From contig JAPLGS010000077.1 in the NCBI GenBank assembly GCA_026390015.1, forward strand, positions 56,770 through 120,769: a stretch of DNA of 64,000 nucleotides, read 5' to 3'. A program made the translations under genes and the position numbers. Position 1 is the first letter of the stretch. Every line of letters begins with the position of its first letter. Shown in pieces: positions 24,363 through 33,840 of the stretch. The notes beneath the pieces are model-generated. The model did not search any database and was not told the origin of the DNA. It was given only the letters and a program-made list of their open reading frames with translations. Origin of the DNA: Chloroflexota bacterium (GTDB lineage Bacteria > Chloroflexota > Anaerolineae > Anaerolineales > Villigracilaceae).

Positions 24363-26531
24363 CTATTTCTCAACCATAAGGATCATAAAGTCTTTACCTT
24401 CAAGCGCTGAAGTATAGCGGGTCAACACGCTATTCGGATAGAGTACTTTAAGAGCCTTCTCAGTTTCCAGATCATCATAGCGGAAGATAAACATCTTCGG
24501 AGCGGATACGTTCACTGTCTCAGCAAAATTCTCAGGCCAGAGCGCAAAATCACGGTTCGGAATGCCTGCCCATACGCCGGGCAAACGCGTATCCACCCAA
24601 TATGGGAATGGCACGATCCAAACAGAATCCGTCTGCCCGTATTTATCGCGGAACTCACTGATATACCTTCCCATGTCAGAGCTATTCCACGCGCCCGCTC
24701 TGAAATTCTTATCGAACTTATTGAAAACAAGATCGAAATTTTGATAGGCAGACGCGGCCAATAAAATACCGGTCAACCCATAGGCGATGAAGAGCCGCTT
24801 CCCGCTTCGCACCGCGCTCAAACCTGTTACCAATCCATCGAGAGCCAGCGCACTGACGAGGATTACCGCCACAGCTCCGCCGCCTGCACGGTTCAACGCA
24901 GGGTTTTCGCCTGGAAATGCCAGCGAAAGGATCGACGGCATTAATAAGGCAGGAATGGAAACCAGCAGGTACATATCACGCCAATCGCGCCCGCGCATGT
25001 AACGCGCAACCAGCAAAACAATGCCGATCATAAACAACGCGCCGGTTACCACATCCAACGCAGGGCGGTGAGGTAATGAGTTCACCCAGATCTCACCGTC
25101 ATCCCAATTGAACATCAACAGGCCGCGATATAAATTCGACAGGAATATTTTCCACGCCGGCCCTGGCAGGGCAGTCTCTACCGAAGTCATACGGGTCAAT
25201 GTGCGATATCCAAACTGTTCCGGATTTGAAATCCAATAACGCAAAAGGGGCACAAAAACAAAGAGGGAAGTCATAACGATAATGGAGAGCCAGCTCAAGA
25301 CATTTTCACTCTTCCCGCTTGACCTGTTGTATAACATGTAAACAATGAAGGCGATTACTACCAGGATGGGCATAATGCGGAAAGGACTATACCCGTGCAA
25401 GCCGAGTCCGAGGAAAATGCCGCAGAGGATAAAATCGTTCCGGTTGCGAGTGCGCAGACCGCGGGTCAGGTACAGAAGCGTGGGCGCGACGAAGAGTGGA
25501 TATAAAGGGAATCGCAGTCCAACGCGTGAGATCACGTTCGGCCAGTAGGCGATCCCAAACAGAAAAAGCGCGAAGAGTCCGACGCGTTCGTTCCCATATT
25601 CTTTTCCGAGCAGATAAATATAGGGAAGAGTCAGAATGCCGAGCAAGGCCGTGCCAAGTTTAAGACTCAAATAGGAAAGCCCCGTACCAAAAACATTGGC
25701 AACCAGCAATGTCCAGTATATTTGAATGGCTTCACGGCCTGTGTTGCGCGGGAAGTATACGCTGTAGTCACCCCGCGAAATATCGAACACATCCAGAATT
25801 TTTTCGGCATGGTCGCTGAACGGCTCAGCCGGTACAGATTGCGTACGATAAAGGCGATAGAAAATCGTAATTCCAAAAACTGCGATGACAAGCAAATTCC
25901 ACAGGATCTTATTCCTGCGCGCTTCCGTGCTTAATTCTTCCTTTGCGCTTTTTGGATGTTTTATCCACAGGGCATAAGATAGAAACGCAAGCGATGCCGC
26001 CCAAAAAATAACATTAACGAAGGTGAATTTCCCGCCGCCAAAGGCCCAGAAGGTGAGCAAAGCGAGAAAAATTGAAAGTATGAAAGGAATGATGAGTGCG
26101 GTCTGGGAATCGTATGTTTGTCTAAAAAGAGGGAGGTTGGGCAAATGCCACTCATCATTGAGATATGCCCAGATGACAAACCCCAGCGCGAAGACATACA
26201 ATGCAATGCCCATGGATGCAAGGCGGTTTGGCGGCTCAAGTATTAACTGCGCGCTGAGGGCAAGAAAAAGCCCCAGCGTCGACCTCCACGGGAAATAAGA
26301 AACACGCGCGGGTTCTTGCGGGCTTTGTTCTTCACCCACTTGTAAAGCCACTTCATCTATAAGAGTTTGATTCAGTTCAGCGCGCCGGCGCGCATCCCAC
26401 AGCGCCCGGATGAAATTAAAGAATGAAATCCAATCTCTGGTAACAGATTTGTACAGATCAAGAACAGTGGGTTCCTGCTGAGATTCTTCATTTTGTAGTT
26501 CGGGAATTTGAAACTGGGAATCGTTGTTCAT
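24363..26531 (-). CDS. Polytopic membrane protein, GT39-like glycosyltransferase
   Basis: The 722-residue protein begins with about 90 soluble residues, then about a dozen TM helices and a short external C-terminal domain. The first large external loop after the leading helices contains PFSDHAEKILDV, an acidic motif in the position used for catalysis by GT39/ArnT-like enzymes, and RNTGREAIQIY. The C-terminal WIVPFPYWVDTRLPGVW and PKMFIFRYDD are extracytoplasmic. By context it acts with the adjacent 1642-aa fusion protein (gap 21 bases) and the downstream methyltransferases in building a surface glycan. Confidence 0.72.
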   Translation of the reverse strand: MNNDSQFQIPELQNEESQQEPTVLDLYKSVTRDWISFFNFIRALWDARRRAELNQTLIDEVALQVGEEQSPQEPARVSYFPWRSTLGLFLALSAQLILEPPNRLASMGIALYVFALGFVIWAYLNDEWHLPNLPLFRQTYDSQTALIIPFILSIFLALLTFWAFGGGKFTFVNVIFWAASLAFLSYALWIKHPKSAKEELSTEARRNKILWNLLVIAVFGITIFYRLYRTQSVPAEPFSDHAEKILDVFDISRGDYSVYFPRNTGREAIQIYWTLLVANVFGTGLSYLSLKLGTALLGILTLPYIYLLGKEYGNERVGLFALFLFGIAYWPNVISRVGLRFPLYPLFVAPTLLYLTRGLRTRNRNDFILCGIFLGLGLHGYSPFRIMPILVVIAFIVYMLYNRSSGKSENVLSWLSIIVMTSLFVFVPLLRYWISNPEQFGYRTLTRMTSVETALPGPAWKIFLSNLYRGLLMFNWDDGEIWVNSLPHRPALDVVTGALFMIGIVLLVARYMRGRDWRDMYLLVSIPALLMPSILSLAFPGENPALNRAGGGAVAVILVSALALDGLVTGLSAVRSGKRLFIAYGLTGILLAASAYQNFDLVFNKFDKNFRAGAWNSSDMGRYISEFRDKYGQTDSVWIVPFPYWVDTRLPGVWAGIPNRDFALWPENFAETVNVSAPKMFIFRYDDLETEKALKVLYPNSVLTRYTSALEGKDFMILMVEK

Positions 26532-26543
26532 TAAACAATGCTC

Positions 26544-27257
26544 TTATTTCTTTTTTGCAATTACCAATATACTTTCGCCCCACGTCATCGGCAGGAACAC
26601 GAAACCTGTGATAGCTTGAATCCCGCCCAGTGCGCCGAAAAATAATTTCTGCAGTTGCTTCGGCACAAAGCGAATATACGGCACATCCCAAAAGCCATCT
26701 GAAAAAACACGTTTTAAATCAAAGCCTGCATTTTGAATCAACGTGAGCCACTCAGTTGGTTGTTTCAATGAAATATGGGTTGGGTCTTGATAGCCAATCC
26801 ATCTGTCCCCTTTCCATGGTTTGAGCATGGATCCGAGATTCGGCGTGGCAAGGATCAACGTTCCATTTTTCGCAGTAATCCGCCCGATCTCATTGATGGC
26901 TTTCTCGGGATTCGGCAAATGCTCGACGATATGTTTGATGATAACCACATTGAAAACACCGGCCTCAAACGGCAACTCCTGTGCGGAGGCAGTTTGCAGG
27001 GAGGAACGATTCACAACAGCCTTGGACTCGCTGACCGCCCAATGATTTAGATCCAGCCCATACGTTTCAAACGTATCTTCAAGCTGGGCGACCAAATGCC
27101 CCATGCCTGATCCCACCTCAAGCAGACGCGCTCCGCGCTTGCCATATCGCCGCGCCAGTATGGCAAAGAATCGATTAGACCACCAATACATGCTGTATTT
27201 GGCGAAAGTAATATTGGCGTATGTGTGTGTGGAAAAATATTTTTCGTCGAAAGACAT
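26544..27257 (-). CDS. Class I SAM-dependent methyltransferase
   Basis: The SAM-binding motif is LLEVGSGMGHLVAQL near residue 40, followed by TYGLDLNHWAV, ASAQELPF and VVIIKHIVEHLPNPEKAI, a Methyltransf_11-type pattern. It ends with a hydrophobic segment (FFGALGGIQAITGFVFLPM), which may be membrane-associated. The start at 27257 (MSFDEKYFSTH) is preferred; the track's 27425 would overlap the upstream methyltransferase gene by 120 bases. Its place between glycosyltransferases suggests methylation of a glycan or lipid-linked sugar. Confidence 0.82.
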   Translation of the reverse strand: MSFDEKYFSTHTYANITFAKYSMYWWSNRFFAILARRYGKRGARLLEVGSGMGHLVAQLEDTFETYGLDLNHWAVSESKAVVNRSSLQTASAQELPFEAGVFNVVIIKHIVEHLPNPEKAINEIGRITAKNGTLILATPNLGSMLKPWKGDRWIGYQDPTHISLKQPTEWLTLIQNAGFDLKRVFSDGFWDVPYIRFVPKQLQKLFFGALGGIQAITGFVFLPMTWGESILVIAKKK

Positions 27258-27304
27258 GGGGAAGAGATCAGTAAATAGGTTAGAGTAATTACGGAAACAT
27301 GCGC

Positions 27305-28075
27305 TTATTTCTTGCGGGCAATATAAAACGTAAATGTACCATTTGCAATTGGTTCGGGCGAGGAAAATTTCTTCACAAAGTTTTTCGTGAGAGCTAAATT
27401 CCATTCGGTACGCGAGAGGATCCATTTACCTGTTAACAAACGCGCAACCACCGACGGGACGCCGAAATAATGTCCCCATTCTAACACGCGCATGGAGGCG
27501 GGCGAAAAATAATGCCACCAGCGTTCGAGCTTGAAACCCGCCTTCTCGAGGCGTTCTTCCCACACATCAGGTTCGTCCGCATGAGAAACTCTAGAAATCT
27601 TGCGAAACCATTCTGTGTAGCCATTTCCCAAAACCTTTGATATGGACAATTCGCTTAAGTATCTCGTATTTGGCACGCAAAAATAGAACGGCGCATTGGG
27701 CTTCAACACACGCGCTGTTTCCTTTAACACCTCATCAATATGAGGAATATGTTCCAAAACTGAATTGCTGAATCCGCTTGAGAAATATCCGGAAGGGAAA
27801 GGCGTGCGCGCGCCATCGGCTTCCACCAATAATTTATACGCGCCAAATTTTTTCGCTTCGTGAATGGGAGCATGCCACGGGTCGAGTCCCACATCGAGTT
27901 TTTGATCGAATGTTAAAGAAGCAAAATGACCATCGCCGCAGCCCACGTCATAGACAGGCGCAGGCATGGGCAGGTCTTGATAATATCCACTCTCAATTGC
28001 GCGCAAAAATGCGCGGAAGTAAGGCAGGTCACGAAGTTGTAAATACAGAAAATCTTTTGATTGACGATTGCTCAT
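27305..28075 (-). CDS. Class I SAM-dependent methyltransferase
   Basis: Residues 40-60 hold VYDVGCGDGHFASL, followed by LDVGLDPW, ARTPFPSGYFSSGFSNSVLEHIPHIDEVL and RVLKPNAPFYFCVPN, a Methyltransf_11 pattern. Its ATG overlaps the stop of the upstream GT4 gene by four bases, so it is translationally coupled to a glycosyltransferase. I infer a sugar- or glycolipid-modifying role. It is distinct in sequence from the next methyltransferase downstream, so the pair is not a recent duplication. Confidence 0.85.
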   Translation of the reverse strand: MSNRQSKDFLYLQLRDLPYFRAFLRAIESGYYQDLPMPAPVYDVGCGDGHFASLTFDQKLDVGLDPWHAPIHEAKKFGAYKLLVEADGARTPFPSGYFSSGFSNSVLEHIPHIDEVLKETARVLKPNAPFYFCVPNTRYLSELSISKVLGNGYTEWFRKISRVSHADEPDVWEERLEKAGFKLERWWHYFSPASMRVLEWGHYFGVPSVVARLLTGKWILSRTEWNLALTKNFVKKFSSPEPIANGTFTFYIARKK

Positions 28076-29229
28076 CGCTTCATTAACCTTTGAAATAATT
28101 TTTCATATTCCTGCGCAACAGAATCGGGGACATAGGATTTCTTGATCGATTCAATGTCGCCGCGATATTTTTGCGGATCATCCAACACGCCGAGAATTGA
28201 TTCTGCCAATGAAGCAGAATCTCCAATTTGAGAGACAATGCCCATGCCGTGTATCTTGACCGGTTGACGTACACCGGGCAAAGCAGATGGCACACTTGGC
28301 ACACCGTTCAGCATCGCTTCGATCTGAACGAGTCCGAAGGCTTCGGTGGAGTTAAGCGAAGGCACGGTCAGTACATCCAGGCTGGGATAGAATGCCGCCA
28401 TCTGGACGGGGTCCAGGTTGCCGAGGAATGTCCAATGTCCCTGTTGTTCATATTCATGAATGCGCGGCATAAGTCTGTCTGAATAAGCTTGTTCGCCCAT
28501 CACGTTTTGATAGGTACCGGCAAAGAGTACTTGCGCCTTCGGGTATTTTTTTAGAATGATGGGTAGCGCATCGAGCAAAACTTCCACGCCTTTTTCTGCG
28601 GCAAGACGGGCGGCCATGCCGATGACCGGTCTGCGTTCCTCTACGCGATGCTCGCAGGCAAAGGCAGAGACAGCCTCAGACGTAGGAACAGGCAATTCAA
28701 TCGGAGGCAGGATCGGGGTCAGTTTTGAAGTGTAGCGTGAAAGGTAGGGCGAGTTATCCGCGTAATCTTGTGTATAAGTCACTATGTGATTCGCGAGTCG
28801 TCCGGCCATGTTGTTTTGAAAATCCACAATAAAATTTACCAGGCGATTAAACCATGTGCGTGTGAGAAACAAATCGCAGTGATAAGTAAGAACAACAGGC
28901 TTGCCGAACAGGCGTGCGCGGAAGGCTACGCCGGGCGCATCAAACTGCGGCAAGTGCAGTTGAACAACATCATGCTGCGCGACAAGTTTCGTAGCGACCC
29001 AGCCAAACGTCGGCGCGATAACGCCCTTGCTGATGCGTGCCGCAACCGGTATACGAATCACTTTCACACCGTCCATTGTTTCTTCGAGCGGAAGAGACGG
29101 ATCATATTGCGTGGTCATCACGGTCACTTGATGGCCGCGTTGGACGAAGGCGCGCGCGAGGCGCTCGGCGTAAATGGTCAATCCACTGGTGTGCGGGCGA
29201 TAGTAGGTGAGAACAGTAAGAATTTTCAT
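28072..29229 (-). CDS. Glycosyltransferase family 4 (GT-B fold)
   Basis: The 385-residue protein starts MKILTVLTYYRPHTSGLTIY, the typical GT4 N-terminus with its glycine loop, and has VLTYHCDL in the first Rossmann domain. The C-terminal donor-binding domain has RPVIGMAARLAAEKGVEVLL, FLGNLDPVQMAAFY and the EX7E motif in STEAFGLVQIEAMLNG. GT4 enzymes use NDP-sugars or phospho-sugars in the cytoplasm; the sugar is unknown. It is first in the unit with two methyltransferases and probably starts from the TATAAT at 29241-29246. Confidence 0.9.
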   Translation of the reverse strand: MKILTVLTYYRPHTSGLTIYAERLARAFVQRGHQVTVMTTQYDPSLPLEETMDGVKVIRIPVAARISKGVIAPTFGWVATKLVAQHDVVQLHLPQFDAPGVAFRARLFGKPVVLTYHCDLFLTRTWFNRLVNFIVDFQNNMAGRLANHIVTYTQDYADNSPYLSRYTSKLTPILPPIELPVPTSEAVSAFACEHRVEERRPVIGMAARLAAEKGVEVLLDALPIILKKYPKAQVLFAGTYQNVMGEQAYSDRLMPRIHEYEQQGHWTFLGNLDPVQMAAFYPSLDVLTVPSLNSTEAFGLVQIEAMLNGVPSVPSALPGVRQPVKIHGMGIVSQIGDSASLAESILGVLDDPQKYRGDIESIKKSYVPDSVAQEYEKLFQRLMKR

Positions 29230-29240
29230 AAAGCGGAGAG

Positions 29241-29246
29241 ATTATA
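29241..29246 (-). promoter_or_regulatory. -10 box of the GT4 operon
   Basis: TATAAT on the minus strand ends eleven bases before the ATG at 29229; the expected leader is about four bases, and no Shine-Dalgarno is visible. Confidence 0.45.
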
Positions 29247-29347
29247 CACCACGAAAACCAACGCCTTTTGCAACTTGAATTGAAGCAAGTTTGTGGTTTA
29301 ATGGGGATATTATCTTGCAGAAAAAAAATATCTCAAAAGGAAACTAT

Positions 29348-29758
29348 ATGGCACCCAAAACTTCAAACCAACCCAAGCCGGAAAGCGTAGCAGCCGCGGC
29401 AACGAACTGGAATTTTCTTTTTAAATGGCTCTTTATTCTCGGCGGGCTCATTGCTGGTGTGCTGAACACATTGGCGGTAAATAATATTATTACCTCTGAT
29501 GCTCAATATTCATATATTGTGACGGCCTTGATGACTGTTGGTATCATCGTTGGAATTTTCTACTTTGATTCAGATGACGTGATCAATATCGGTCTGCGCT
29601 TTATGATCTTCGGCGCGGCGGCCAACTCCATCAGTGGGTTTTATAAGATCGGTGGTTATCTGGCCCCATTCTTCCTGGGCTTCGCCTATTACCTTGGGCC
29701 GATCATTCTGACATTGATCGTTATCTATTTTGTAAAAAAATATATTCTAGACAAGTAG
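29348..29758 (+). CDS. Small four-helix membrane protein of unknown function
   Basis: The protein of 136 residues from the ATG at 29348 has a short polar N-terminus (MAPKTSNQPKPESV) and four hydrophobic segments: FLFKWLFILGGLIAGVLNTL, SYIVTALMTVGIIVGIFYF, GLRFMIFGAAANSI and FFLGFAYYLGPIILTLIVIYF, ending with a charged tail. AAAAGGA lies just upstream. I do not recognise a family. It is the only plus-strand gene in this 26-kb stretch and ends at a terminator shared with the epimerase gene. Confidence 0.7.
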   Translation: MAPKTSNQPKPESVAAAATNWNFLFKWLFILGGLIAGVLNTLAVNNIITSDAQYSYIVTALMTVGIIVGIFYFDSDDVINIGLRFMIFGAAANSISGFYKIGGYLAPFFLGFAYYLGPIILTLIVIYFVKKYILDK

Positions 29759-29772
29759 TGATTCCCTGCAAC

Positions 29773-29815
29773 AAGACAAAAAAAATGCCATGAAATTATG
29801 GCGTTTTTTTGTCTT
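29773..29815. terminator. Bidirectional terminator
   Basis: AAGACAAAAAAAATGCCAT pairs with ATGGCGTTTTTTTGTCTT around GAAATT, giving T tracts in both directions between the convergent membrane-protein and epimerase genes. Confidence 0.85.
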
Positions 29816-30839
29816 AAAACAATCCCTGATTTTCCTTAACCCAATCGAACAATTTCTGTACGCCCGCTTCCACATTGATCTTAGGCTTCCAGGATAATTC
29901 CTTTTCTGCCTTGGAAATATCAGCATAAAAGACGCGCTGATCTCCGGGGCGCCAATCACCACGCGCCACTTGGATGGATTCACCAATTAATTTTTCAAGC
30001 TTCGGGCCAAACTCCGCCCAGACCGACATCACGTTATCCGGTCCGCCGCCGAGGTTGAAGACCTGCCCCGCAGAAACATCAATTTTTTCAATCGCAAGAT
30101 CGTATGCATTGACCAAATCATCTATATACAAAATATCGCGCACCTGTTTTCCATCACCATAAATGGTTATTGCACGTTTCATCACCGCCGCAATAATGAA
30201 CCACGCCACCCAACCCTGGTCTTCAATACCAAATTGACGCGGGCCATAGATGCAAGATTGACGAAAAACGATGGAACGCAGACCGTATATGCGAGCATAA
30301 TCGCGCACATATTGATCGCCAGCGCCTTTACTGCATCCGTACGGTGAATGGAAATCCAACGGCTGAATCTCAGGACAACCATGGATTAAATCTTTATAAC
30401 GCCAGCGCGTGGGTTCTTCAAATAGTTCTACATCTTCCATGCCGCCGTACACTTTATTTGTGGAGGCGTAAATGAAAATCGGATTTCTTTCCGACAGTCG
30501 CGCGGCTTCAAGCACGTTGAACGTACCGAACGCATTGGATTCAAAATCATCCCTGGGATTTATTACGGATGTCGTCACTGCAACTTGACCGGCCAAATGA
30601 ACGATCACATCTGCGCCTTTGGCTGATTCAGCGATCCTTTCAGCATCGCGCACATCCCCAACGATCACATCGAAAGCATTCTCGCCAAACTCCTGCTTCA
30701 ACCAATCGAGGTTGCGGGGTGCGCCAACGCGCGCGAAATTATCATAGATGGTGACCTTCTCGCCGCGTTTCAATAATCGATGAGCATAATTCGAACCGAT
30801 AAACCCGGCGCCGCCGGTGATTAAATAATTTTTTGACAT
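29814..30839 (-). CDS. NAD-dependent sugar-nucleotide epimerase/dehydratase, CDP-paratose 2-epimerase-like
   Basis: The extended SDR fold is clear: ITGGAGFIGSNYAHRLL at the start (GxxGxxG), HLAGQVAVTTS, and the catalytic YxxxK in SPYGCSKGAGDQY. GAPRNLDWLKQEFG and EPTRWRYKDLIHG resemble the CDP-paratose (tyvelose) 2-epimerase branch, as does DQGWVAWFIIAAV. It supplies a modified sugar donor; the nucleotide is not certain. The start at 30839 (MSKNYLITGG) has GGAG upstream. By position it feeds the glycan-building genes nearby. Confidence 0.85.
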   Translation of the reverse strand: MSKNYLITGGAGFIGSNYAHRLLKRGEKVTIYDNFARVGAPRNLDWLKQEFGENAFDVIVGDVRDAERIAESAKGADVIVHLAGQVAVTTSVINPRDDFESNAFGTFNVLEAARLSERNPIFIYASTNKVYGGMEDVELFEEPTRWRYKDLIHGCPEIQPLDFHSPYGCSKGAGDQYVRDYARIYGLRSIVFRQSCIYGPRQFGIEDQGWVAWFIIAAVMKRAITIYGDGKQVRDILYIDDLVNAYDLAIEKIDVSAGQVFNLGGGPDNVMSVWAEFGPKLEKLIGESIQVARGDWRPGDQRVFYADISKAEKELSWKPKINVEAGVQKLFDWVKENQGLF

Positions 30840-30853
30840 GATGACTCCATTAC

Positions 30854-30944
30854 CCGTCATTGCGAGGAGCGGAGCGACGAAGCAATCTCCGACTTAATAA
30901 GGAGATTGCTTCGGGCAAGTGCAAGTGCACCCTCGCAATGACGG
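30854..30944. repeat. Composite inverted repeat of the CGTCATTGCGAGG type, copy 1
   Basis: CCGTCATTGCGAGG at the left pairs with CCTCGCAATGACGG at the right, and inside it GAAGCAATCTCC pairs with GGAGATTGCTTC. A second copy lies at 46903-47024. Confidence 0.85.
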
Positions 30945-30949
30945 AGTTG

Positions 30950-31939
30950 TTATTCTTCTTTTTTTCTAAAATTTAGAATCTGTTGATACACACCCGAAAG
31001 CGTCTGACCTTCGCGCATGAGAGCGATACCGCCAATCACTCCGCTGTTAAGATAATTATACAAACGTGAGATTAATGCCACTGCCAGAGAGGTGGATTGA
31101 TCGTGGGTGAATATAACCAAAGCACCGCTCACGGCTCCTTCAAAGGTGCCAACTCCGCCCGGCAGAGCAGGGATCGCTCCGCCAAAGGCCGCAGCGCCCA
31201 GCACGAAAAGAGTCCAGACCGGCTGAGCCTGAGGGAAAAACGACAGAATGATCAAGTAATAAGCTACCAGCGCAATGACCCAATTCAGTGTCATCCAAAA
31301 TAAAAAGCGCAGGAAGAGCCAGCCGTCGGTCAGAACGCCGAGTCCTTGAAAAAATGATTCGAGGAAACTGCCGCCGATTTTTTGCAGGGACGGCCAGCGC
31401 ACGCTGAGCTTGTGGAATAAATCCAGCGCCCATTGATTGTTACGCGCCAGCACATACATCATGACCAGCCCAAAAGCGACAACGCCGCCAACGATATAAC
31501 CGATGCGCTCGGAACCTTGTGCACCCACAACGAATGGTAACGCCGCAAGCAGGATCACGGCGGAGAAAGCCAGGTCTACGACACGTTCAATAATGATGGT
31601 AGGTAATATTTCGCTGAATGTCATTTCCGATTTTCGGCTGAGTAAAAATGCGCGTCCAAGTTCGCCGAGGCGGAAGGGTAAAAAATTATTCAGCAAATAG
31701 CCTTCGCTCGCGGAAAAAAGCACATCGACATATTTCGGCTTGTCGCGCAATAAAGTCTGCCAGACTTTTGCACGGCAAAACATCCAAAAAAAGGATAGAA
31801 CTGCCGAAACTGCGAGAAGTAAATAATTAGCAGTGAGAATCGCGTTCCACAATGTGTGGAAATCTACGAAATATAAAATAGCGGCGATCAGCGCAATACT
31901 GACCAGCGCTCCGGGGATCAAACGTTTTATATCTTTCAT
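30950..31939 (-). CDS. Lysylphosphatidylglycerol synthase TM-like/AglD-type flippase-like protein (UPF0104)
   Basis: The 329-residue protein has about eight TM helices and the family signature PALPGGVGTFEGAVSGAL near the C-terminus, with FRLGELGRAFLLSRK in the first third. Proteins of this LPG_synthase_TM/UPF0104 family occur in lipid-linked sugar or lipid flipping and in surface-glycan clusters; the direct substrate is not predictable. There is no C-terminal aminoacyl-transferase domain, so it is not MprF. It lies downstream of lepA with a palindrome between them. Confidence 0.82.
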   Translation of the reverse strand: MKDIKRLIPGALVSIALIAAILYFVDFHTLWNAILTANYLLLAVSAVLSFFWMFCRAKVWQTLLRDKPKYVDVLFSASEGYLLNNFLPFRLGELGRAFLLSRKSEMTFSEILPTIIIERVVDLAFSAVILLAALPFVVGAQGSERIGYIVGGVVAFGLVMMYVLARNNQWALDLFHKLSVRWPSLQKIGGSFLESFFQGLGVLTDGWLFLRFLFWMTLNWVIALVAYYLIILSFFPQAQPVWTLFVLGAAAFGGAIPALPGGVGTFEGAVSGALVIFTHDQSTSLAVALISRLYNYLNSGVIGGIALMREGQTLSGVYQQILNFRKKEE

Positions 31940-31959
31940 TTATTTTTCACCACATGGTT

Positions 31960-31991
31960 TTGTAGGGGCGGATCTCGATTCGCCCCTACAA
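31960..31991. repeat. Palindromic repeat between lepA and the flippase-like gene
   Basis: TTGTAGGGGCG pairs with CGCCCCTACAA around ten bases. There is no T tract on the minus strand to make it a clear terminator. Confidence 0.7.
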
Positions 31992-31994
31992 GAA

Positions 31995-33794
31995 TTAATC
32001 ATCATCCAATTTCAAGACGGCCATGAAGGCATCCTGCGGGATCTCGACGCTGCCGACCATCTTCATGCGTTTCTTGCCCTTCTTCTGTTTCTCGAGTAAT
32101 TTCTTCTTACGCGATATATCGCCGCCGTAACATTTTGCGAGAACATCCTTGCGCGTGGCTTTGACATTCGCACGCGAGATGATCCGTCCGCCCGCGGAAG
32201 CTTGCACTGCAACATCGAATAATTGGCGCGGAATCAATTCCTTAAGTTTGGTGATGAGACGCTGTCCCTTGTGGAACGCATCTTTCTCGTGGACAATGGC
32301 CGCCAGCGCATCGACAGGTTCGCCGTTGACGAGGATCTCCAGCTTCTGCAATTTGTCGGCGCGGTATTCGAGGAATTGATAATCGAGTGAGGCATAGCCT
32401 TTGGTGCGAGACTTCAACGAATCAAAGAAGTCAATAATGATTTCAGAGAGCGGGATTTCAAAATCCAATTGCACGCGATGAGGCGCGGGATATTCCTGTT
32501 TCTTGAAAATGCCGCGACGCTTGGTGACCAGTTCCATGATCGGGCCATAATAATCAGTTGGCGTGATGATCTCGATGTTCATCCATGGTTCACGCACTTC
32601 GACGATCTTGTTTGGATCAGGCAATTCAGCGGGCGAGTCAACGGTCACGACTTTGTCGCCGATCATCAAGACTTCATATTCAACAGAAGGCGCGGTGAAC
32701 AAAACATCCAAGTCATATTCACGTTCGATACGTTCCTGAATGATTTCCATGTGGAACAAACCAAGGAAGCCCGCGCGGAATCCAAAACCCAAGGCTTGTG
32801 AGGTCTCAGGCTGAAATGTCAATGAGGCGTCGTTGAGTTGTAGTTTGTCGAGCGACTCGCGCAGAGTGGTGTAATCATCCGCTTCAACGGGATAGATGCC
32901 CGCAAAGACCATCGGCTTGGGGACGTGATAACCGGGCAATGCCTCTTCGGCAGGCGCGGATGCGAGCGTGATCGTATCGCCCACGCGGCACTCGTGCACG
33001 GTCTTGAATCCAGTGGCGATGTAACCCACCTCGCCAGAGCCGAGCGTTTCCACTGGCTGCATGCCCGGCACAAAGATTCCAATTTCAACGGGACGCAGAT
33101 CCAATTTTGTTGCGAGCATTCTTAGCACATCAGTGGATTTGATCTTGCCATCCACAATACGCACGTACGCAATCACGCCTTTATACGAATCATAATGCGC
33201 GTCAAAGATCAGCGCGCGGACGGGCTTGTTATCTACATCCTTGGGAGGCGGCACACGTTTGACGATCTCCTCGAGGATCTGCTCGATGTTGACGCCTTCC
33301 TTGGCGGAGACGCGCAGAACGTCATCAGGATCAACCCCGAGCAGGGAGCCTACATCTTCAGCCACTTCGTCGGGACGGGCGGAGGGCAGATCAATTTTGT
33401 TGATAACGGGAACAATTGTCAGGTCGGCTTCGAGCGCCTGATATAGATTGGCTAAGGTCTGGGCTTCGATTCCCTGAGTCGCGTCTACAACTAAAATTGC
33501 ACCTTCACAGGCTTTGAGTGCGCGGCTGACTTCGTAGCCGAAGTCCACATGCCCGGGCGTATCGATCAAGTTCATCTCATAGCGTTGATTGTCTTGTGAA
33601 GTGTAAAACATGCGCACAGCCGAGGATTTGATCGTGACGCCTTTTTCGCGTTCGAGGTCCATGCTGTCGAGCGCCTGCGCAGACATGTCGCGGTCAGAGA
33701 TCGTGCCTGTTAATTGAAGCAGGCGGTCTGCAAGCGTGGATTTGCCATGGTCAACATGGGCGATGATACAGAAATTACGGATGTGGTCGGTCAT
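31995..33794 (-). CDS. lepA: Elongation factor 4 (LepA), back-translocating ribosomal GTPase
   Basis: The 599-residue length is usual for LepA. G1 is AHVDHGKSTLADRLL, the switch I region DSMDLEREKGVTI, G3 DTPGHVDF and G4 NKIDLPSA. The family-specific C-terminal domain (VHEKDAFHKGQRLITKLKELIPRQLFDVA and KKLLEKQKKGKKRMK) is complete. LepA acts on ribosomes under ionic and other stress and may assist initiation. A TATACT -10 lies eleven bases before the ATG. Confidence 0.97.
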   Translation of the reverse strand: MTDHIRNFCIIAHVDHGKSTLADRLLQLTGTISDRDMSAQALDSMDLEREKGVTIKSSAVRMFYTSQDNQRYEMNLIDTPGHVDFGYEVSRALKACEGAILVVDATQGIEAQTLANLYQALEADLTIVPVINKIDLPSARPDEVAEDVGSLLGVDPDDVLRVSAKEGVNIEQILEEIVKRVPPPKDVDNKPVRALIFDAHYDSYKGVIAYVRIVDGKIKSTDVLRMLATKLDLRPVEIGIFVPGMQPVETLGSGEVGYIATGFKTVHECRVGDTITLASAPAEEALPGYHVPKPMVFAGIYPVEADDYTTLRESLDKLQLNDASLTFQPETSQALGFGFRAGFLGLFHMEIIQERIEREYDLDVLFTAPSVEYEVLMIGDKVVTVDSPAELPDPNKIVEVREPWMNIEIITPTDYYGPIMELVTKRRGIFKKQEYPAPHRVQLDFEIPLSEIIIDFFDSLKSRTKGYASLDYQFLEYRADKLQKLEILVNGEPVDALAAIVHEKDAFHKGQRLITKLKELIPRQLFDVAVQASAGGRIISRANVKATRKDVLAKCYGGDISRKKKLLEKQKKGKKRMKMVGSVEIPQDAFMAVLKLDDD

Positions 33795-33805
33795 ATGCGT
33801 GCGAA

Positions 33806-33811
33806 AGTATA
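33806..33811 (-). promoter_or_regulatory. -10 box of lepA
   Basis: TATACT on the minus strand, eleven bases before the ATG at 33794; predicts a leader of about four bases. Confidence 0.4.
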
Positions 33812-33840
33812 ACCGAGTTTATGAACGTTTTCATCCTTCC

